Origin: Cylindrodendrum hubeiense
Taxonomy: Eukaryota; Ascomycota; Sordariomycetes; Hypocreales; Nectriaceae
DNA length: 49,279 nt
Reading direction: 5' to 3'
Assembly: GCA_014621425.1 (NCBI GenBank)
Contig: JAANBB010000308.1
Location: forward strand, 1 to 49,279
Numbering within the stretch: the stretch's first letter is position 1; every line of letters begins with the position of its first letter. Both the position numbers and the translations under genes were made by a program. Below are positions 10,429 to 22,106 of this stretch, piece by piece. A model generated the notes under the pieces. That model did no database searches and had not been told where the DNA came from. It saw only the letters and a program-made list of their open reading frames with translations.

Positions 10429-12453
10429 TCACCGATGCCCAATAAGTATAATCTCATCATCGTCATCTTCCTCTTCGTCGTCTTCGGCATCAGAGGGACC
10501 ATCGGTGCCGTCATCTGATTCACTATCATCATCGCTGGTTGATGCCTCATCATTGTGCTCGCGACCCCTCCAAAGTCTTAGAATATCATTGTCCGACTCA
10601 TCATCCAGGCGTAGATGTGCCGCGATGGAACCAAACCCCATGGGAGGGGAGACCGATCGCGCTACCCTATCAGGCGCGCGATACTGAGCCTCGATGCCGT
10701 GCGAAGAATGTCTCCGCCTGTTCGCCGCTGCGGGGACGACTCTATTCCCCGATGAAGATGAGGGAACCTGGCGGGTTGCTTCCCTCACGTCAACTGGCGG
10801 CTCTCCCTCTTCAGTTAAAGAGGGCTGTGCCTGTGCAGGATCCCTCCCGTGAATATTCATTTCCACGGTATTATACGACCGACATATCGAGCATTTCAAG
10901 CCTAACCAGTGATAGCGAACCGTGCTTTTCCCTGAGCAGTCATTGCACAGAATGACTGCAGTTGTGTCCCGAAACTCTGGAGGCATCGGCTGGCTCTGAA
11001 TAGCCACATCTAGATTCCTGAACTGACTCTCCATGTTTGTAAGGCTCTTGTTGCATATTGGGCACTTGTATGACACCCTCATATGTTGGTCGTAACATCT
11101 CTTGTGGATGCTGTGGCCGCAGGGCATGAATACGACTGGTCGTGGTGACGTGAACATGTACTCTCCACAAATAGGACAGTCGCAATCAGTGGATCTCTCG
11201 ATGCATTTGTGCGAGGTCTCAATCGACGTTGAAATACATGCACTACAGGTCTGCGTTACAGTTAGCGATCCGTCGAGCAACCTGATTTGGCACACTAGTC
11301 TCACCTTGCAGTGGAAGAAGTCTTTACCAAGACCCATGCCTTTCCGACAAATGCCACAATCGTTGCAGTGATAGATGGATTTGCTCTGACGGTTCTCCCA
11401 GAGCTTGCAAATGTTACAGTAGTAGTGGGCAGCAATCTCGCCACAGCCAACACATGCGTTAGAAGCCTTCTGTGGGGTAGCACAAATCATGCAAAGCATA
11501 TTTTTGGTTTCCCTGCGAACAAGATTATGGTCTTCATTCGCATCATGGCAGAAGCGACATGTGTACCACTTCTTGCAGGTGAAGCATTGGAGTTTGATGT
11601 TTCGCTCATAGTGCTGGCACCCGAGGGGCTGGTCCGTTTCTGGCACCACCTCGGAGGGTATCACAGGTGTTTCACTCCCGTGCTGCTTCGGCTGCTTTAC
11701 CGGAACGTACGTGGGTTTGATGTCCTCATCGCTTAGGATGAACCTCTCCGCATCTGGCCCCTCCCCCGACTGATTCTGCCAGAACTTCAACGGTCGCGAC
11801 GGCGACTGGGCCAAAATCGACTCTAAGGGCTCGCCAATTTCAATGATCTTGGCGACATGCAAGTCCGTTCTTGAGGCACGGTAGCCCTCCAACAGAGTGT
11901 CATGTATCAACTTCGCCTTTTCCTCTGGGGAAATGTCACGTGCGTTGATACCATGGATCTTGGTCCTCAACTCCTTCATGCCATCGTCCTCCGGGATCTT
12001 GCGCGAGGTGCGCGGACTCAGAGCATGGCTAATATGGTCGTGGGGAGGCGATGCATCAGCCATGGCGGGTGTCGGTGTCGGTTGCTCAACTCTAACTCGG
12101 GTCTCCTGGGTCGAGGCGTTGTGGGGTTGTGTGAGGGGGGATTCGACGGGGATGCTGGAATCGGGGACGGGGCTATCGAGGTGGCTGGAGTTGCTCACTG
12201 CGTCGTCTGTATGTACGGAGGGCTTGTCTCCATCGCCAGCGAACGTGGATCGGGATATTTCAGAAAATCGGCGGGCTTGTCGCAAGACGGGATTAATGAG
12301 GAAGTCGGATACGAGGGAAGACATCGAGGCCCTGACGGTGGCGAGGGCCAGAGGGATGCGCGATGCGAGGGTGACAAGGTGCAGGACCGGGGTCGGAAGC
12401 GCCCGAGATCTGGGCAACAAGAGAGGGTGGGAAAGACGGCGAGAGAGTAGCAA
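10429..12453 (-). CDS. CHY/CTCHY/RING zinc-finger protein, Pirh2-type E3 ubiquitin ligase
   Basis: The frame is open throughout, but a 54-nt intron (11304-11251, GTGAGA donor, GCTAAC branch site, CGCAG acceptor) should be removed. Splicing gives 656 aa and restores DFFHCKTCSACIS, the expected Zn-ligand spacing. Domains: CHY finger about 279-353 (GCQHYERNIKLQCFTCKKW), CTCHY finger about 354-407 (YHCNDCGICRKG), and RING at 408-452 (CPICGEYMF...MPCGHSIHKRCY...CPIC). A Ser/Pro-rich low-complexity region and an acidic tail follow. This is the architecture of RCHY1/Pirh2 E3 ligases, with long fungal extensions at both ends. An alternative start at 12324 (MSSLVSDFLINPV) is also plausible, because residues 1-43 are a basic, Leu-rich leader. 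Substrates cannot be inferred. Confidence 0.9.
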   Translation of the reverse strand: MLLSRRLSHPLLLPRSRALPTPVLHLVTLASRIPLALATVRASMSSLVSDFLINPVLRQARRFSEISRSTFAGDGDKPSVHTDDAVSNSSHLDSPVPDSSIPVESPLTQPHNASTQETRVRVEQPTPTPAMADASPPHDHISHALSPRTSRKIPEDDGMKELRTKIHGINARDISPEEKAKLIHDTLLEGYRASRTDLHVAKIIEIGEPLESILAQSPSRPLKFWQNQSGEGPDAERFILSDEDIKPTYVPVKQPKQHGSETPVIPSEVVPETDQPLGCQHYERNIKLQCFTCKKWYTCRFCHDANEDHNLVRRETKNMLCMICATPQKASNACVGCGEIAAHYYCNICKLWENRQSKSIYHCNDCGICRKGMGLGKDFFHCKVRLVCQIRLLDGSLTVTQTCSACISTSIETSHKCIERSTDCDCPICGEYMFTSPRPVVFMPCGHSIHKRCYDQHMRVSYKCPICNKSLTNMESQFRNLDVAIQSQPMPPEFRDTTAVILCNDCSGKSTVRYHWLGLKCSICRSYNTVEMNIHGRDPAQAQPSLTEEGEPPVDVREATRQVPSSSSGNRVVPAAANRRRHSSHGIEAQYRAPDRVARSVSPPMGFGSIAAHLRLDDESDNDILRLWRGREHNDEASTSDDDSESDDGTDGPSDAEDDEEEDDDDEIILIGHR

Positions 12454-13546
12454 GAAGAAAGGAGGGGATTGTCAGACTAAATCGGACGCCTCACGAGAGC
12501 ATGAGGGCGGGATGACGAGAGTCCGGAGGGTCTGAGTCTCCCGGCAGTGGCCACGAGATCGGATGGATGACATAAGGCGTCGGTGTGCTGCGTACAAGCT
12601 CCGTGCAGCGGAGCCCAACCAGGCCCCTTTAAGCATGTGATTGATCGCACCCAACTGCTGAAGACCCCTTCTGGAAGAGGGCGTGGGGCGCCCGAACCCA
12701 GCGGGACTTCAGCGTCCCAAAGGCTGGGTTACAGTGGGTTCGCTGGGTTCAGCTGTCCTGCGGGTTTACGGGTTTATGTGAGCGAGCGAGTGACATGCCA
12801 CGGACAAGGGTCCCCTTTGAGCGGGCAGTGGGCTGAGGGAGTAGTACCGAGTGAAACCAGCCTGTCGAGGTGCGACTGTGAGAAATCCTGTTGCAATATT
12901 GGGGACGGGATCTCCACAACGGCAATGTAGGGAGGGTTTGTGTTACTTGAGAGGAATATTACACGAAAATAAACTGGAATGGTGAGAGGATGCTGTTTCT
13001 AGAGACTGGGACGGACGGTGGACACGCCGAAGTCGGACGGTGCTGTCAAATAAATGGGGTTTCAAGGCGACATGATGGCAAAGTAAAAAATGCTACTATG
13101 TAGTACATGATAGAATGCGTCAGGGAACAAATCATTTGAGGAGAATGATTTAGGAAAGGTCCGTCTTTGATGCTCCTCAACCCGGAACACCCAATTGCGA
13201 AACAAGTCTTGAAGTGGGTCACTATCACATCCCTCATGAGACAGCAGCACCATGTGGCGTTGATCTGGAGGTAATGTGATGGCATCGACCTCGCATGTTT
13301 CGGACAGTGAATCGTTTACTCTCTTGGGCATTCCTCACCCAATGTATTTAAGCTCCCGTTGCCTGCAAGTTAAAGAGACGCCCTCGTTGCATCCGAGCGC
13401 AGTATAGTGGCCGAAGTATCGGAGTCGGACGAATGTCGGCGACTTCTTTTTCACAGAGGGTTATCACATGGGTACAAATAGCTCGACAATGGTCATCGAA
13501 TCGAGGCTTGCCGTTAAGATGAGCGAAGAAGGTGCAATAATCCAAC
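12454..13546. other. Divergent intergenic region
   Basis: Promoter region between the CHY/RING gene (minus) and the cupin gene (plus). No gene is supported. Short open frames on both strands around 13046-13630 have no recognisable features and partly overlap the cupin start. Confidence 0.45.
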
Positions 13547-14239
13547 ATGCGACGATCCATTACTCGAAACGAGTCGTCGCTATTCCTCGATGAAGGGGGC
13601 GTTGAGTTCGCCGACTGCCGTGCGAGCAAACCAACATCTACCGTCGTCTTTCATGTCGGGACGACAGCAAGAACTGGTCTTCACTGGCACGAAGACAAGA
13701 CGGGTAAGTTTGGCAAATTATTTTTGGTCGGGTTCTTTTCTTACAGTCAAATTTACTCACTCCTACTAGAATACGTGCAAGTAGCGCAGGGCCATGCTCT
13801 CATTACGATCGGAGACAAGACTGCTGTGTTTGGCCCCGAGGATGGTGTCGTTACGATTCCACGATTTGCAATTCACCAATACGGCCGTGCCGACGACACG
13901 GAGGAGGGAGCTGCTTCCCGAAATATTGACCTGCGGGTGACGGAATGGACGGACCCAAATGATGGGGACAAGGTGATTTTTTTCCGCAACATTGTAAGCT
14001 GCATCAAGGATAAGGAAGATGGGCTGTGGGGTGGTATTGTCCTGTTGGTCTCACTCTTTGTGGTGATGCACGCACACGATAACTACCCTCTGTTCTGGTC
14101 TGGACCTAAGTTTCTGGGAAGCCGAGTACAGCTGGCGATTCGGCGGATGGTGACGCGTGGGGTGCTGAAGATGACTGCGGTAATTGGGTATTTTACGGGA
14201 CTAAAGGGGACCTATAGCGAATACACCCCAACAAGCTGA
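13547..14239 (+). CDS. Cupin-domain protein with hydrophobic C-terminal segment
   Basis: Two exons (13547-13703 and 13770-14239) are joined by a 66-nt GTAAGT...CTACTAG intron that happens to be in frame without stops. The spliced product is 208 aa. Splicing creates LHWHEDKTEYVQVAQG, a perfect cupin motif 1 (HxH, four residues, E, six residues, G), which the unspliced frame destroys. The second half contains IPRFAIHQYGR, a plausible motif 2 with the metal-binding His. A hydrophobic segment (WGGIVLLVSLFVVMHA) near residue 145 could be a membrane anchor. The protein is thus a small metal-binding cupin of unknown reaction, similar to many fungal cupin_2 proteins near secondary-metabolite genes. 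No such cluster is visible here. The start codon is the first ATG and is less certain than the domain. Confidence 0.75.
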   Translation: MRRSITRNESSLFLDEGGVEFADCRASKPTSTVVFHVGTTARTGLHWHEDKTGKFGKLFLVGFFSYSQIYSLLLEYVQVAQGHALITIGDKTAVFGPEDGVVTIPRFAIHQYGRADDTEEGAASRNIDLRVTEWTDPNDGDKVIFFRNIVSCIKDKEDGLWGGIVLLVSLFVVMHAHDNYPLFWSGPKFLGSRVQLAIRRMVTRGVLKMTAVIGYFTGLKGTYSEYTPTS

Positions 14240-15406
14240 ATTGAAATGGGGAAATCACATGTAGGTAGTTCGTATTTGGGTGTAGTATTTATGAGCTGAC
14301 CAGGATTGCGTCGGGTGGTTCTATAATTATCATGCAGGGTGAAGACATGGCAAACCCCTTACGAGCCGGATTCCGAGTTGAATTGCACACCGAAGAGATG
14401 AAATCTGAAATCTGAAATCTGAAATCTCAAATACAAATAGACTTGCGGCTTCTCTGAAGAACATAAGCATGTGTCTTATGGCGGGCTGCGCAACACAGCA
14501 CAGCAGTGTTTGCCAGAGACAGGGGCTTCCAAGGCGTGGTGCCACTGATGGGCCAGGGTGAGTGGTTCCGTGGCGGGAAGGGCGATCTTGAAAGTGGCTA
14601 GTGTGTTTGGCAGCGAGTGGATGTGGCTCGTGCAATTGAGGCGACGGACCGGACAGTGCGCCCTGCCGTGAACCTGCAAAGCTGGGTAGGCATTTAGGGG
14701 GGCGCTGGAGGCGGCCTACGGGGCTTAAAGGCTGAGGGATCCACCGATGTTTAGTGGGGATGAGGCTAGCGCTCCTTCACCCCTTGGCGCACGCAGCTCC
14801 TAGCGCAGCGCAGCAGCGAGCCCCCTGCGGCTGGAGGACAGTGGAGGGCAGTGGAGGCAGAGCTGACGGCGGGCGGAGTGTTTCGATTGTTTCGACTGGC
14901 CCAGATTTGACGCCACGCGTGGAATTCCCTGAGGCGACGGCACCCGGACGGGGGACGACGGGGCAGTCTTGGCCCAGTCTTACTGCTAGACAGTGCTAGT
15001 GCTCCGACAGCCCAGTGAAGCATATGTGGCATTTCAGGGGACGTCGTCGAGTGCGTGTCGTGTCGTGTCGTAATTCTTGGAACCACCACGCCGCCGATTC
15101 TTTCTTGACCACTCTGGTCTCGGTCTCGGGTCTCTTCTTCTTCCTCTCTTTCTTCTGCAACCTGCGACTTCGACACAGGTCCTGGCTTATCTGCCTCGCT
15201 ATTTGCATTGACGACGGCCTGCTGCCAGCCTTCGTCGACGCTGCCGCCCCTTTTGCCCTTTTGAGTCTGACAGCTCGTCCGGTCTTTTTCTCCTGCTGTC
15301 CTCCTCGGCACCCTTCTGCCGACTTCATCAACCCCCTTTCACCTCACCGCACCGCCCTCCTCGCGTCTCCTCCCAGATCGCCGCTACATACCTCGATTGA
15401 TCCCAA
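14240..15406. other. Intergenic, PMT promoter and leader
   Basis: No gene is supported. It contains a short tandem repeat at 14401-14428. It also contains a strongly pyrimidine-rich stretch about 15112-15160 (repeats of ttc/ctc), typical of fungal core promoters and leaders, ahead of the PMT start at 15407. Confidence 0.5.
14401..14428. repeat. Tandem 7-mer (aaatctg) x4
   Basis: Four consecutive copies of aaatctg, the last ending in c. It lies in the intergenic region upstream of the PMT gene and has no evident function. Confidence 0.9.
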
Positions 15407-17859
15407 ATGGCTGCCGACAAGGCCGCCGTCGCCTCTGGCGCGGACCTGGGCGATGGTCTCAGATTGCGTCCTGTCGCTGCGTCGCAAGCCACTTCTCAGC
15501 CTCCGCCCGCCCAGCCCGAGGACAACAAGAAGCTGGTCAAGAAGGTGCGGCGTCTTGCAATACCAGGCATTGGAGATGGAATATGCTAACCCAGTCTCTA
15601 GGAGAAGTCCTTTCTCGACGTCCTCGACGAGTGGGAGGTTGTCATTGCCCCGCTGATCTTCACAGCCCTGGCTATCTTCACTCGACTCTACAAGATTGGC
15701 ATCAGCAACATCGTCACCTGGGATGAAGCCCAGTATGTTTCTCTCCATCCTCGTCGCTCACGCAGCATCACTGACCTGTGTCCTACAGTTTCGGCAAGTT
15801 CGGAAGCTACTACATCAAGCATGAATACTACTTCGACGTCCACCCCCCTCTCGGCAAGATGCTCGTTGGTCTCTCCGGAGTTCTCGCTGGTTACAACGGA
15901 TCCTTCGAGTTCAAGTCGGGCGAGAAGTACCCCGAAGATGTCGACTATACCTTTATGCGCGCCTTCAATGCTGCCTTCGGCATTGCCTGCATCCCTCTGG
16001 CCTACTTCACTGCTCGAGAGCTCAAGCTCCGTCGTCCCGCTGTCTGGCTCGTCGCCCTCATGGTCCTCTGCGATAACTCGTACACCACCATCAGCCGTTT
16101 CATCCTCCTCGATTCTATGCTCCTGTGCGGCACTGTTGCCACCGTCTTCTGCTGGGCCAAGTTCCACAACCAGCGCCACAGCAGCTTTGAGCCTGAGTGG
16201 TTCTTCTGGCTCTTCATGACTGGTATCAGCATCGGCTGTGTCTGCAGTGTCAAGCTTGTTGGTCTCTTTGTCACTGCCTTGGTTGGTCTGTACACCATTG
16301 AGGATCTCTGGAACAAGTTTGGCGACACCAAGATGCCTGTTGTAAGTAGCCGTCTTCCGTGGGATTCACCTCGCAAGAAGCTGACATGTTTTAGACTACT
16401 CTCGGTGCCCACGTCGTTACCCGAGTTGTCGGCCTTATCGTCATCCCCTTCCTTATCTACATGCTCTCCTTTGCTCTGCACTTTGCCATCCTCGACAAGA
16501 GCGGCCCTGGTGATGCTCAGATGAGCTCTCTGTTCCAGGCCAACCTGAAGGGTACCAACGTCGGCAAGGACAGCCCCCTGGAGATCGTTTACGGTTCCCG
16601 CGCGACTATCAAGAACATGGGATACGGTGGTGGCCTTCTCCACTCTCACGTTCAGACTTACCCTGAGGGTTCCAAGCAGCAACAGATTACCTGCTACCAC
16701 CACAAGGACACCAACAACGACTGGTTCTTCTACCCCAACCGCCGAGAAACCCCCTACGAGGCCGAGGACCCCGAGCTTCGATACATTGGTGATGGTTCTA
16801 TGATCCGTCTTATCCACGCTTCGACTGGCCGTAACTTGCACTCTCACGACATTGCCGCCCCCATCAGCCGTGGCCAGAAGGAAGTCTCTTGCTACGGTAA
16901 CCTGACTGTCGGCGACGAGAAGGACCACTGGAAGGTTGAGGTTGTCCGTGATGCTGCTTCTCGCGACCACAGCAAGCTCCGCACCCTTACCACCGCTTTC
17001 CGTCTCAAGAACGAGGTTATGGGCTGCTACCTCCGAGCTGGTAACGTGAACCTTCCTCAGTGGGGTTTCAAACAGATTGAGGTTACTTGCACCAAGGACA
17101 ACAACCCTCGCGACACCTACACTCACTGGAACGTCGAGGCCCACGTGAACGAGAAGCGTACGTTAAGCCTATTACACACAATCTCATCACTCTGACATAT
17201 ACTGACTCGAACTAGTTCCCCCCGCTGAGGCTGGCGTGTACGATTCCCCCTTCTTCCACGACTTCGTCCACCTGAACGTTGCGATGATGACCTCCAACAA
17301 CGCTCTTGTTCCGGACCCTGATAAGCAGGACGACCTTGCATCTCAATGGTGGCAGTGGCCCGTCTTGAATGTCGGTCTTCGCATGTGCGGTTGGGGCGAT
17401 GATATCGTCAAGTACTTCCTGCTTGGTAACCCCCTGGTCTACTTGGGCTCTACCGTCTCGCTCGGCGTTGTTGGCCTGGTTGTCGTCTGGTACATCCTCC
17501 GATGGCAGCGTGGCTTCGAGGACCTTGACCAGAACGAGATTGATCTGATCCACTACGCTGCTCTTTACCCCATCGCCGGATGGTTCCTCCATTATCTTCC
17601 CTTTGTTATCATGGCGCGTGTCACCTACGTGCATCACTACTACCCGGCTCTGTACTTTGCCGTTCTCACTTTCGGTTTCCTGATCGATTGGTTTATGCGT
17701 AACCGCAACAAGGCCATCCAGGGAGTCGTTTACGGCCTCCTGTACACCGTCATCATTGGCCTGTACATTTACTTCATCCCCATTTGCTGGGGCATGACCG
17801 GTAGCCACAAGCAGTACGGCTACATGAAGTGGTTCGACGGCTGGCGCATCACTGACTAA
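15407..17859 (+). CDS. PMT2: Dolichyl-phosphate-mannose--protein mannosyltransferase, PMT2 subfamily
   Basis: Five exons (15407-15544, 15602-15732, 15789-16341, 16395-17157, 17216-17859) encode 742 aa with all phases consistent. The enzyme (GT39) transfers mannose from dolichyl-phosphate mannose to Ser/Thr of proteins in the ER lumen. Seen in sequence: the catalytic Asp-Glu of [14 protein letters not shown] at D87/E88, the loop motif [13 protein letters not shown], a multi-pass N-terminal membrane region, a lumenal MIR region (about residues 310-520, with [19 protein letters not shown] and GRNLHSHDI), and a C-terminal membrane region with [12 protein letters not shown]. Length and motifs ([30 protein letters not shown]) match the PMT2 branch, usually the essential member in filamentous ascomycetes. 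A large open frame on the opposite strand is a codon-bias shadow. Confidence 0.95.
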
Positions 17860-18349
17860 GTGATCTCTAAATACCTTTTTGTGGACAGGGTTCTGCTCGG
17901 TCTACCTGGAGAGGTGTAACTATAGATGAGTTCGCTCAATATGTATTATGGCGGAGACGCGGATACAATCCCCTCTTTACAGATGGTCTAAGGATGTCGG
18001 GGGATGTTCGGAATCTAACTCAAGGAGATGTATTTTCATGGATCTGGGCTGGGAAAGCGAGCAAGGAAAAGACAAAAAGAGTTCAAGGAAGACAGTCACC
18101 GGAATGTGCTCCGCGTTTAATGCAACATTGGAGAAAGTTATTTCCTTTATGGGTCTTTTGGCGGCCTGGCAGGGCCGACAGTGTATTACGCATTATTGTA
18201 CAATCCATGATGAGTACTTCAATTCATACACTTGTTTGATGATGACAACGTTTTCTGCAGACAAGGGGGTATCATGATGTGTGCGCGTGCCTCCTGGATC
18301 GGTTGTCTCTGTCTCTTCTGTCCTCCTCTTGTAACAGTCACTTTGCTAC
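17860..18349. other. Convergent intergenic region
   Basis: This lies between the 3' ends of PMT2 (plus) and the Rab4 gene (minus). I see no supportable coding sequence. It should hold both terminators. Confidence 0.5.
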
Positions 18350-19115
18350 TTAGCAGCAGCCCCCGGCCGACGATTTGCTCGAGTCGCCCGCGAGCCTCAC
18401 CTGGCGATTCCCACCAGCGGCCGGTCCCTTGACACCGGATCTCCTGTCATTAAGATCATACTTTCCAGCCTGAATGTTCTGATATATCCTCTCGGCGACT
18501 CGCATGAATGCCTTTTCGACGTTTTCGCCACTTTTGGCGCTGGTCTCGACGTACTCCATGACGCCGTTGCGGCTGGCCCATTCCTCAGCCTCCTCACGGG
18601 TGACCTCGCGCTTGTTGTCGTTCTGCTGTGTAAGGTCGGCCTTGTTGCCGACCAGGATGACGACGATATCAGGCTCGGCAATCTGGCGCAGGTCGTTGAG
18701 CCAGTCGGTGACGTGCTGGAAAGTCTGCTTGCGGGAGAGGTCGAAGACGAGGAGGGCGCCGCTAGCGCCGCGGAAGTAGGAGCGGGTGACGGACTTGTAC
18801 GTCTCCTGGCCGGCCGTGTCCCAGAGCGAGAGCTTCATATGCTTCTGGGGCACTGAGGAGGCGTCGCGGGGGGTTCGGGGAGGCCATCGGGGCGGCGTCG
18901 GGATCTGAAGGGTCGGCGGAGGAGGGGCGGACTTCGGGTTTGGAGTGAGGCGGGCCGACAGGGACGATGCGGGAGCCGAACTCGACGCCGATGGTGACGT
19001 CGTGATGGGGAGAGAAGCGGCCTTCGCAGAGGCGGATGGTGAGACTAGACTTGCCGCATCCTGAGTCGCCGATGCAGACGAGCTTGGCGATGTAGTCCCA
19101 GGGAGTGCCCGACAT
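18350..19115 (-). CDS. RAB4: Rab4-type small GTPase, frame broken by one base in a homopolymer
   Basis: The N-terminal frame starts MSGTPWDYIAKLVC and has the P-loop GDSGCGKSS (16-24) and switch I (DVTIGVEFGSRIVPV). The C-terminal frame carries switch II (LWDTAGQETYKSVTRSYF), GNKADL, ETSAKSGE and a terminal GGCC double-cysteine geranylgeranylation signal. The two frames differ by one base. The shift falls in a Ser/Pro-rich insert between switch I and switch II, at a run of six G (plus strand 18868-18873). One G fewer would read through as NPRDASSVPQKHMKLSLW. An 88-nt intron with weak sites (GTCCGC...CCCCAG) could also join them. From general knowledge, fungal Rab4 has an insert here, so an indel or sequencing error is the likelier reading. 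Rab4 acts in endosomal recycling. Without a repair the product would lack switch II and the membrane anchor. Confidence 0.8.
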
Positions 19116-22106
19116 GAGAAGAGAGGGAGCGGTAACGGGCGGGAGCGGCGGTGGAGAGAGAGGCGAGGACAGAGGAGAGAGGAGAGAAGAGGAGAGAGAA
19201 TAGAAGCGGATTCGGTTCGAGGAGAGGGAACGAGGAGGAGATATAGAGGCGTTGTGTTGGGGATTGGAGGGAGGACGGAGCTATCGCGAGAGCTGTTGAG
19301 GCGATGGGGGGCACGTGCTTTTGGAGGTGGCCTGGTGATGAGAAGAGGTGCTTTGGACCAGCATAAATGGTGCGCTCTGGCTCCCTATAACTTGGATTCG
19401 TGGAATTGCGAGGGGGTGATTATGCGTGGTGCACGTAGCCAATAATGCCAGCAACAAGAGGTGACGGAGGACAGTAAATGAAGGCCAGATCACAGGGGGG
19501 AGGCCAAAGTAGACGGAAAGCGGCGGCCGTTGCAGGTGACGATGAGATGGCTCCACGCCAGCAAGCCTCGGGGGCCTGGGAGGGTCCGAGTACCTGGGGC
19601 TTTGCTAGTGGCGCTTGGAGACATAAGAACGATCACGGGCCTGTGTGATTACCTTCCAGCGGCTCCCCCTCTGCCGATCCACCGATGACCCGTACATTTC
19701 CCTTAATTCATGGACGAATAGTCGCCATGCCCAGCATATCCAGTGCGATATGCTTCCACGATGTAGAGTACACAGTGCTTTGTTACTCTCTACCAGACGA
19801 GGCCCGGGCACTGCGGATGAGTACGCCCCGGAGTGGACTGTCTTCTTCTGGCCACAGTGAACCGTGACGATAAGAGTGGGAACAAGCATTGGGCCAGTTA
19901 CTTAGTCTCAAGGTTTGATATCACTTCATTTGCCAAGCCCCAGTTGTACCTTGTACATGGACCCCCGAGGCCAATGTTGTCTGTCGAGGGCATGTCCATG
20001 ATATGTGATGATGCGTACCCACTTTCATTAACATCATGGATCCGCGGACTCGAGTACATAGAAACCAGCTCTCCTGGTCAGCATCGTTAGGTTGGTGCCA
20101 ATATTTGGCCATACGGCTCCTAGGCCTTTGCTAGATCTAGAACTTCTAGGAAGCGATCGACCAGATAAGGATCAAATCAGTTTTGGTACTTGCTTGATGC
20201 TTGCGCTAGTGTCCTCTCAACTCGCCAGCAAGATTGGCCCTGGTCAATTGGACGAGTTTGGGACAAGATTGAGAAATGAGGCAGTCTCACCCACTCTCAC
20301 ATGTGCCGACGAACATATGTCACATTCATTCGTAGAATTTATACATGGAATGAGGGTAGTGCCACCGCCGTCATCGCCACCACCCTGCACTAGCAGCACT
20401 TCGGCAGAAGCAAGACACAACGTGGCAGGCCCCTGTGACCCAGTGCTCCATACAGTGAAAGTGCACCGCGTTGTCGACATCTTTCGTGGAGCTCATAGGA
20501 AACTTATCACTATAAGCGTCGCGATAGGTGACTACTATTCCTTGATCGAAGACACTTGATAGCAGGTTGACAGCTATTTTTAATCACTCGGGAATCTACC
20601 TTTAATCAGTCCCAGTCTCCATGGCGTAGTCAATTTACTGGGTGGCAACGCACTGGGCAGCATGGGGACTCCTTTCATCCTTGACATATATCAGCCACCT
20701 CGTTGGCATCCCACGTCTTCCCCAAATGCTCTCTTGACATCGTCGGCAAAGTCTTGAAGCTGCCTTAAGAAGAAAAAAGACAAGTGTGGGACTCCCGGAA
20801 GCCATAGAGTTCTAAAGAAGATTGCGACCTCCACGAGGACGATGGTGTCATGGTATCTGACCTAAGTTCGTCAGATACAACAGCCATCAGGAACTGAGAG
20901 TAGACTCGACATGTGCGGAGGGAATAAAGGCATATTCCAAATGGAATAACTCGAAATATCGTTCATAGTGGCCATGATAGCACGGGCTTACGCCATAAAT
21001 ATGAAATAATCACGGTATTCCCGCACCTCGAAGTCGAGTCTCCTCTGTGCCGGCTTGACGTGAGCGTGACGGATGCAGACTGAGGTGGAGGACCCCGCCA
21101 GGTATGGTCTAGTTGCAGTGGGGTTTCGCGCTGCTGGCTGCGCTATCGGTGACGCAACAGGCGACATGCGATAACGGATTGGGTAAGACACTGGAGAGTC
21201 AGTTGATCGCAGCGCCAAAGGTCGTTTGATCAAACGTTCTACCCTCTTCAGTCATCCGGCCACAGGTCACTGTTCGAGGCTTATGTGTCGCATGGACTTG
21301 GAGGCATCGAGGATTGCGAGTCTAAAGGGAATGGATGAATAGAAGGTTTTGAGAGATGATGTACATCGAGAGAGGGGCATTGGATAAGAGATATTGAAGA
21401 TGATGTAGGAGTACAGGATGAGTTGATGACGGCAGATTGCGTGCATCAACGCCAGCAGAGTACTTACTGCAAGTGTACCCAGTGCCTCATCCATAGTATC
21501 ATGCCGCACAGGGGGTACATTATGCCAAGTCACCTTGCTTCCGCTTGAGCGTTCCAGCAAGGCGGCTGCCTGTGGCGCCTGAGTGCGTCCCGCCACCACT
21601 GGTCCTGGACGCTGTGGGCCCCTACTGGGCTCTGCTGACCGCATGCCCCAGCCGGCGTCGACCACTAACGCACAGCAGCCTCGGGCACTTGCCGGGGTCC
21701 CCCAAGGTCCCTGGACTACTAGAGCAGACCCGCCTGCTTGTCTGCCTGAACTCGGTCAGTCAGCGACCCAGCACCAGTGATAAGCCGAGGGCGCCTCATC
21801 CGTCTGCCGGGCCGCCTCATGACCCTTTGGAACCTTTGCACAACCATCTTTGCCTTTGACATTTTTCCTCCTCATACATACACCGCGTCTCCCGCCACGA
21901 TCCTCGCTTCCATCTGATCCGCCGCCCCAGGATCCCCTCTGGCGACGTCTGAACAAACATCGCCCACGACGCTTAGACATACGAGGGCTCGTCTGCCTGC
22001 CTGCCTGCCATCTCCGCTTCCTTACGTCACATCAACAATCAGTCATCGAGGTTACCGCTGCTGTGTGCTTGGGCGCACGTGAGGTGGTTGGTGTCGAGAG
22101 CGCGCC
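19116..22106. other. Intergenic, 3 kb without a supported gene
   Basis: Promoter regions of the Rab4 gene (minus, from 19115 upward) and Pns1 (plus, below 22107) flank an unannotated middle. Open frames at 20092-20559 (plus) and 21267-21665 (minus) lack family motifs, consistent codon bias or plausible splice sites. Bases 21850-22030 are C-rich, as in a fungal 5' leader. Confidence 0.45.

Noticed and set aside
16002..17144. Long minus-strand open frame (380 aa)
   Set aside because: It lies entirely antisense to PMT2 exons and introns. The frame is a shadow of codon bias and has no motif.
20092..20559. Plus-strand open frame of 155 aa
   Set aside because: No family motif, no coherent secondary structure and no supportive splice sites. 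It is treated as chance.
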